Positions 60,996 through 64,000 of a DNA stretch of 64,000 nt are shown here, one piece after another. Location: contig NZ_FNPH01000002.1 in NCBI RefSeq assembly GCF_900107255.1, positions 62,001-126,000 of the forward strand. Direction: 5' to 3'. The notes under the pieces were generated by a model. It was not told where the DNA came from, did not search any database, and saw only the letters and a list, made by a program, of their open reading frames with translations. The stretch's first letter is position 1, and every line of letters starts with the position of its first letter. The position numbers were made by a program, and so were the translations under genes. Source of the stretch: Micromonospora pattaloongensis. Lineage in GTDB: Bacteria; Actinomycetota; Actinomycetes; Mycobacteriales; Micromonosporaceae.

Positions 60996-62381
60996 CTACC
61001 AGGACGTCGGCTTGCCGGGGGTGTAGAGCCAGGTGTCGAAGAACGCGCCCAGGTCGCGTCCCGAGAGCCGCTCGGCGAGCCGAACGAACTCGCCGGTGTC
61101 CGCCGTCCCGCCGCGGTGCGCGGTGTGCCAGGCCCGCAGCAGGGCGAAGAACGTCCGGTCGCCGATCTTTTCCCGCAACGCGTGCAGCGTCATCGCGCCC
61201 TTGGTGTAGACGGAGCCGGCGAAGAGGTCGATGGCGCCCGGGTCGCCCGGCGGCGGGTTCCAGAAGCCGGTGCTGGCGGGGCGCGCGTAGAGGGCGGCGA
61301 ACCGCGCGGCGGCGGTCTGACCCCCCGTGTGCTCGGTCCACAACCACTCGGCGTACGTGGCGAAGCCCTCGTTCAGCCAGATCTCCTGCCACCGGGCCGG
61401 GCTGACGCTGTTGCCGAACCACTGGTGTGCGAGCTCGTGCGCGACGGTGGACTCGCGCGGCGGGCCGGAGTAGATGGGCCGGGTCTGCGTCTCCAGCGCG
61501 TAGCCGGCCTCGGTGTCGTCGTCGACGATCGCGCCGTACGACGAGAACGGGTACGGGCCGAAGAGATCACTGAAGTACGTGATCATCTCGGCCGTGCGGG
61601 CGAGGCCGGCGGTGGCGTCGACGCCGAGGTCGCGGTCGACGGCGTCGATGATCGGCAGCGCCCGCGGCCCCTTCGACCAGCGCAGGTCGTAGTCGCCCAC
61701 CGCGGCGGTGGACAGGTAGCTGGCCATCGGGTCAGGGGCGTGCCACACCCAGGTGGTCCAGCCGCGGGCGGTCCGCTTGGCCACCAGCTCGCCGTTGGCG
61801 ACCGCGGTCTTGCCCTCCGGGACGGTGATCGTGAAGTCGTAGCTGGCCTTGTCGGTGGGGTGGTCGTTGACCGGGTACCAGGTGGGGGCGCCGTCGGGCT
61901 CGTTGGCGACGAACGCGCCGTCCGGTGTGGAGACCCAGCCGTAGAGCGCGCCGCTGACGTCGGTCGGGCGACCGGTGGTCCCGTCGTAGCGGACCGTCAC
62001 CGTGAAGGGCTCTCCCCGGCGCAGGCCGCCGTGCGGCGAGATCCGCAGCTCCTGGCCGTCGCGGGCGAAGCCGGCGGGCCGGCCGTCGACGGTCACCGCG
62101 CGGACCGTGAAGCCGCGCAGGTCGAGGTTGAACGTCGACAGCGCCCGGGTGGCGCGGGCGCTGATCACGGCGACGCCGCGCAAGGCCCGGCTGGTCGGCT
62201 CGTAACGCAGGTCGAGCCCGTAGTGCCGGACGTCGTACCCGCCGTTGCCGGCCGCCGGGAAGTAGTCGTCGCCCACGCCCGGCGCGCCGGGCGCCCCCGG
62301 GGTGGCGCCGGCGGGCGCCGCGAGAAGCACGGTCGCGATCATCGGGGCGAGCGCCGCGGCCGCCCGTCGAGACATGGCCAT
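60996..62381 (-). CDS. Secreted M1-family metallopeptidase lacking the GxMEN motif
   Basis: 461 residues. A signal peptide (1-26) with MAMSRR start at ATG 62381. An N-terminal beta domain (about 40-230) and catalytic domain with zinc motif HELAHQW (His315, Glu316, His319) and third ligand Glu338 in NEGFATY. Where aminopeptidases carry GxMEN, this protein reads GYALETQTR (293-301), so substrate N-terminus recognition may differ. The C-terminal helical domain is short compared with full M1 enzymes. It is divergent from the F420-type oxidoreductase. Confidence 0.87.
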   Translation of the reverse strand: MAMSRRAAAALAPMIATVLLAAPAGATPGAPGAPGVGDDYFPAAGNGGYDVRHYGLDLRYEPTSRALRGVAVISARATRALSTFNLDLRGFTVRAVTVDGRPAGFARDGQELRISPHGGLRRGEPFTVTVRYDGTTGRPTDVSGALYGWVSTPDGAFVANEPDGAPTWYPVNDHPTDKASYDFTITVPEGKTAVANGELVAKRTARGWTTWVWHAPDPMASYLSTAAVGDYDLRWSKGPRALPIIDAVDRDLGVDATAGLARTAEMITYFSDLFGPYPFSSYGAIVDDDTEAGYALETQTRPIYSGPPRESTVAHELAHQWFGNSVSPARWQEIWLNEGFATYAEWLWTEHTGGQTAAARFAALYARPASTGFWNPPPGDPGAIDLFAGSVYTKGAMTLHALREKIGDRTFFALLRAWHTAHRGGTADTGEFVRLAERLSGRDLGAFFDTWLYTPGKPTSW

Positions 62382-62520
62382 GGTTCGACACGCTAGCGGG
62401 CGCGCCGGTCGACGCGGAACCCGCGTCGTCGCCGTCGGGGGTGGCGGTCGGGCGAGACGGGAGGTTTGACGCGCGTCGGCGCGGAAATGGCAGGGGTAGC
62501 CGATATCGAGGAGATTGACC

Positions 62521-63483
62521 ATGGTGACGGTGGGCTACACCCTGATGACGGAGCAGAGCGGCCCCAAGGAGCTGGTCGACTACGCGGTCCGGGCCGAGGA
62601 GGCCGGTTTCGACCTCGCGGTCATCTCCGACCACTACTACCCGTGGCTCGACTCCCAGGGACACGCCCCGTACGCCTGGTCGGTGCTCGGCGCGGCCGCG
62701 CACGCCACCTCGCGCATCGAGCTGATGTCGTTCGTGACCTGCCCGATCCGGCGCTACCACCCGGCGGTGGTGGCGCAGAAGGCCTCGACCGTCGCGCTGC
62801 TGGCCGACGGCCGGTTCACCCTCGGGCTCGGCGCCGGAGAGAACCTCAACGAGCACGTGGTCGGCGACTGGCCGCACGTGCAGCAGCGCCACGACATGTT
62901 CGAGGAGGCGCTGCAGATCATCCGGCCGCTGCTGGACGGGGACACGGTGACGTACTCGGGCGACCACTTCGAGGTGCCGGAGGCGTACCTGTGGGACCGG
63001 CCGGAGCGGCCGGTGCCGATGGCGGTGGCGGTCTCCGGGCCGTCCTCGTGCGAGCTGGCCGGCGAGTACGCCGACGCGGTGATCGCGGTGGAGCCGAAGC
63101 CGGAGCTGCTGGAGCTCTTCGACCGGGCGGGCGGGGCGGGCAAGCCGCGCTACGGCCAGCTGCCGATCTGCTACGGCCCGGACGAGGCCGAATGCCGCAA
63201 GATCGTGCACGACCAGTTCCGCTGGACGGGGCTGGGCTGGAAGGTGAACGCGGAACTGCCCGGCCCGGACTCGTTCGCCAGCGCGACGCAGTTCGTGCGC
63301 GAGGAGGACGTGGCCCAGCTCGTGCCGTGCGGGCCGGACATCGAGCAGCACGTCGAGGCGTTCAAGAAGTACGCGGACGCGGGCTTCACGCACCTGGCGC
63401 TGGTGCAGGTGGGCGGCCAGGGTCAGGAGATGTTCCTGGACTGGGCGCGCGACCAGCTGCTGCCGCGGCTGCGGGAGCTGTAG
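62521..63483 (+). CDS. LLM-class F420-dependent oxidoreductase
   Basis: 320 residues, luciferase-like TIM barrel. VGYTLMTEQSGPKELVDYAVRAEEAGFD at the N-terminus, SDHYYPWLDSQGHAPYAWSVLGAAA, and TLGLGAGENLNEHVVG match the TIGR03557 subfamily of F420-dependent enzymes such as F420-dependent glucose-6-phosphate dehydrogenase relatives. The substrate is unknown. ATG at 62521 follows GAGGAG. Presence of F420 enzymes supports an actinobacterial host. Confidence 0.9.
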   Translation: MVTVGYTLMTEQSGPKELVDYAVRAEEAGFDLAVISDHYYPWLDSQGHAPYAWSVLGAAAHATSRIELMSFVTCPIRRYHPAVVAQKASTVALLADGRFTLGLGAGENLNEHVVGDWPHVQQRHDMFEEALQIIRPLLDGDTVTYSGDHFEVPEAYLWDRPERPVPMAVAVSGPSSCELAGEYADAVIAVEPKPELLELFDRAGGAGKPRYGQLPICYGPDEAECRKIVHDQFRWTGLGWKVNAELPGPDSFASATQFVREEDVAQLVPCGPDIEQHVEAFKKYADAGFTHLALVQVGGQGQEMFLDWARDQLLPRLREL

Positions 63484-63505
63484 CGGCGCCGTCGTGGGTC
63501 TGCCG

Positions 63506-64000
63506 TCACCGCCACTCGCGCAGCACCGCCACGCCGGACTCCCCCGGCGCCTCGACACTGCGCGCGAAGCGGTCGACCTCGACGAAGCCGGCCTTGCCGG
63601 CGACCGCGGCGGAGCCGGCGTTGGCGGCGTCGTGGCGCAGCGCGACCCGGTCGACGCCGGGCAGGGAGCGCGCGAGGCTGGCCAGCGTGCGCGCGGCGGC
63701 GGTCGCGTAGCCCTGGCCGGTGTGCGCGCTGTGGATCCAGTAGCCGATCTCCAGCACGCCCGGCCCCATCCGGGTCATCAGGCTGGCGGCGCCGACGAGC
63801 TCGCCGATCGCGGTGAAGACCGCGTAGTTGAAGGCGGTTCCGCGCTCCCAGTCGCTCGCCGAGGTCGTCAGGAAGGCGTCCGCGTCCTCGACGCCGTACC
63901 CCTGGTGGGCCCACGGCATGAAGCGGTTGAGCTCGGGCAGGGACGCGCGGACGACCTCGACGAGCGCCGCTGCCCACGCCGGCTCCCAGCGCTTCAGCAC
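63506..64000 (-). CDS. GNAT-family N-acetyltransferase (RimJ-like), 5' end cut by window edge
   Basis: At least 164 residues, with the natural start likely beyond the right edge because RimJ relatives carry 15-20 residues before the LKRWEPAWAAALV segment. Visible: the acetyl-CoA loop SAHTGQGYATAAARTLA, IGYWIHS, and the terminal KAGFVEVDRFARSVEAPG. It acetylates a protein N-terminus or small molecule. The GTG at the window's last base is not a reliable start. Confidence 0.85.
   Translation of the reverse strand: MLKRWEPAWAAALVEVVRASLPELNRFMPWAHQGYGVEDADAFLTTSASDWERGTAFNYAVFTAIGELVGAASLMTRMGPGVLEIGYWIHSAHTGQGYATAAARTLASLARSLPGVDRVALRHDAANAGSAAVAGKAGFVEVDRFARSVEAPGESGVAVLREWR

Noticed and set aside
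61732-63558. 608-codon minus-strand frame
   Set aside because: Crosses the divergent promoter and runs antisense to the F420-type enzyme; only the M1 peptidase part in another frame is real.
1-64000. Insertion sequences, prophage, toxin-antitoxin or restriction genes, biosynthetic gene cluster
   Set aside because: No transposase, integrase, phage structural, toxin, methylase, polyketide or peptide synthetase signatures were seen in any supported frame.

Overview
The window is 64 kb of very GC-rich DNA packed with short-leader, often GTG-started genes on both strands. Several markers point to a mycelial, sporulating actinobacterium of the Micromonosporaceae (Actinoplanes or Micromonospora type): an SsgB-like sporulation protein, a TIGR02611 membrane protein, a conservon-type sensor kinase, an F420-type luciferase-like oxidoreductase, a snapalysin-type protease, and cellulases with actinobacterial CBM2 and CBM3 modules. 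No rRNA, CRISPR array, insertion sequence, integrase or prophage was seen. The region reads as chromosomal accessory and housekeeping DNA rather than a mobile island.

Layout. At 1-1.3 kb is the edge of a conservon sensor kinase. At 1.5-11.8 kb are secreted proteases (snapalysin, M36), an MFS carrier, a c-di-GMP pair (TPR-GGDEF followed by EAL-HDOD), a DUF6766 membrane protein and a two-repeat SWEET-like transporter whose 3' end is tandemly amplified. At 12.3-14.3 kb is a split NHEJ pair (ATP-dependent ligase and LigD-type polymerase). At 14.3-18.7 kb is a coupled cytoplasmic GH31-GH65 operon. At 18.9-23 kb are a repeat-built secreted protein, an MFS carrier and a membrane PAS-GGDEF protein. 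At 23.3-27.1 kb are pxpB-pxpC, an Lrp-type regulator divergent from a trans-sulfuration PLP enzyme, and a rhodanese. At 27.1-28.7 kb is another TPR-GGDEF protein. At 28.8-33.9 kb is a xylo-oligosaccharide locus: GH43 divergent from a sugar ABC transporter, with three identical palindromes between them. At 34-37.2 kb are a Tat-exported amidase, tRNA-Val(CAC), TIGR02611 and ssgB. At 37.4-43.9 kb are an SDR, a CocE-type hydrolase, a GH44-CBM3 endoglucanase, a hemerythrin, an Rrf2 regulator and a GNAT. At 44-49.4 kb are TPR proteins, a small DUF4236 gene, a VOC/MarR pair and a TPR-TM-Fn3 protein. At 49.4-52.8 kb is a two-component system next to a LolA-like exported protein. At 53.1-54.5 kb is a GH5_8 mannanase-CBM2 with a G-quadruplex-like 3' end. 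From 54.8 kb to the right edge lie a lipoprotein, redox and Nudix enzymes, VOC, DedA, an M1 peptidase, an F420-type enzyme and an edge-truncated GNAT.

Functionally, two themes recur. One is plant-polysaccharide use: secreted GH44 and GH5_8 enzymes, an ABC importer, and cytoplasmic GH43, GH31 and GH65 enzymes. The other is signalling through c-di-GMP (three GGDEF proteins and one EAL-HDOD protein) and through two-component or conservon kinases. Convergent genes are usually separated by long perfect hairpins, which gives the region clear transcription-unit boundaries. I did not find a demonstrably new multi-gene system. The strongest unexplained signals are the clustered TTCCGGAA palindromes, the palindrome and leader hairpin before ssgB, the G-rich microsatellite in the mannanase gene, and the tandem repeat that begins inside a stop-containing gene end.
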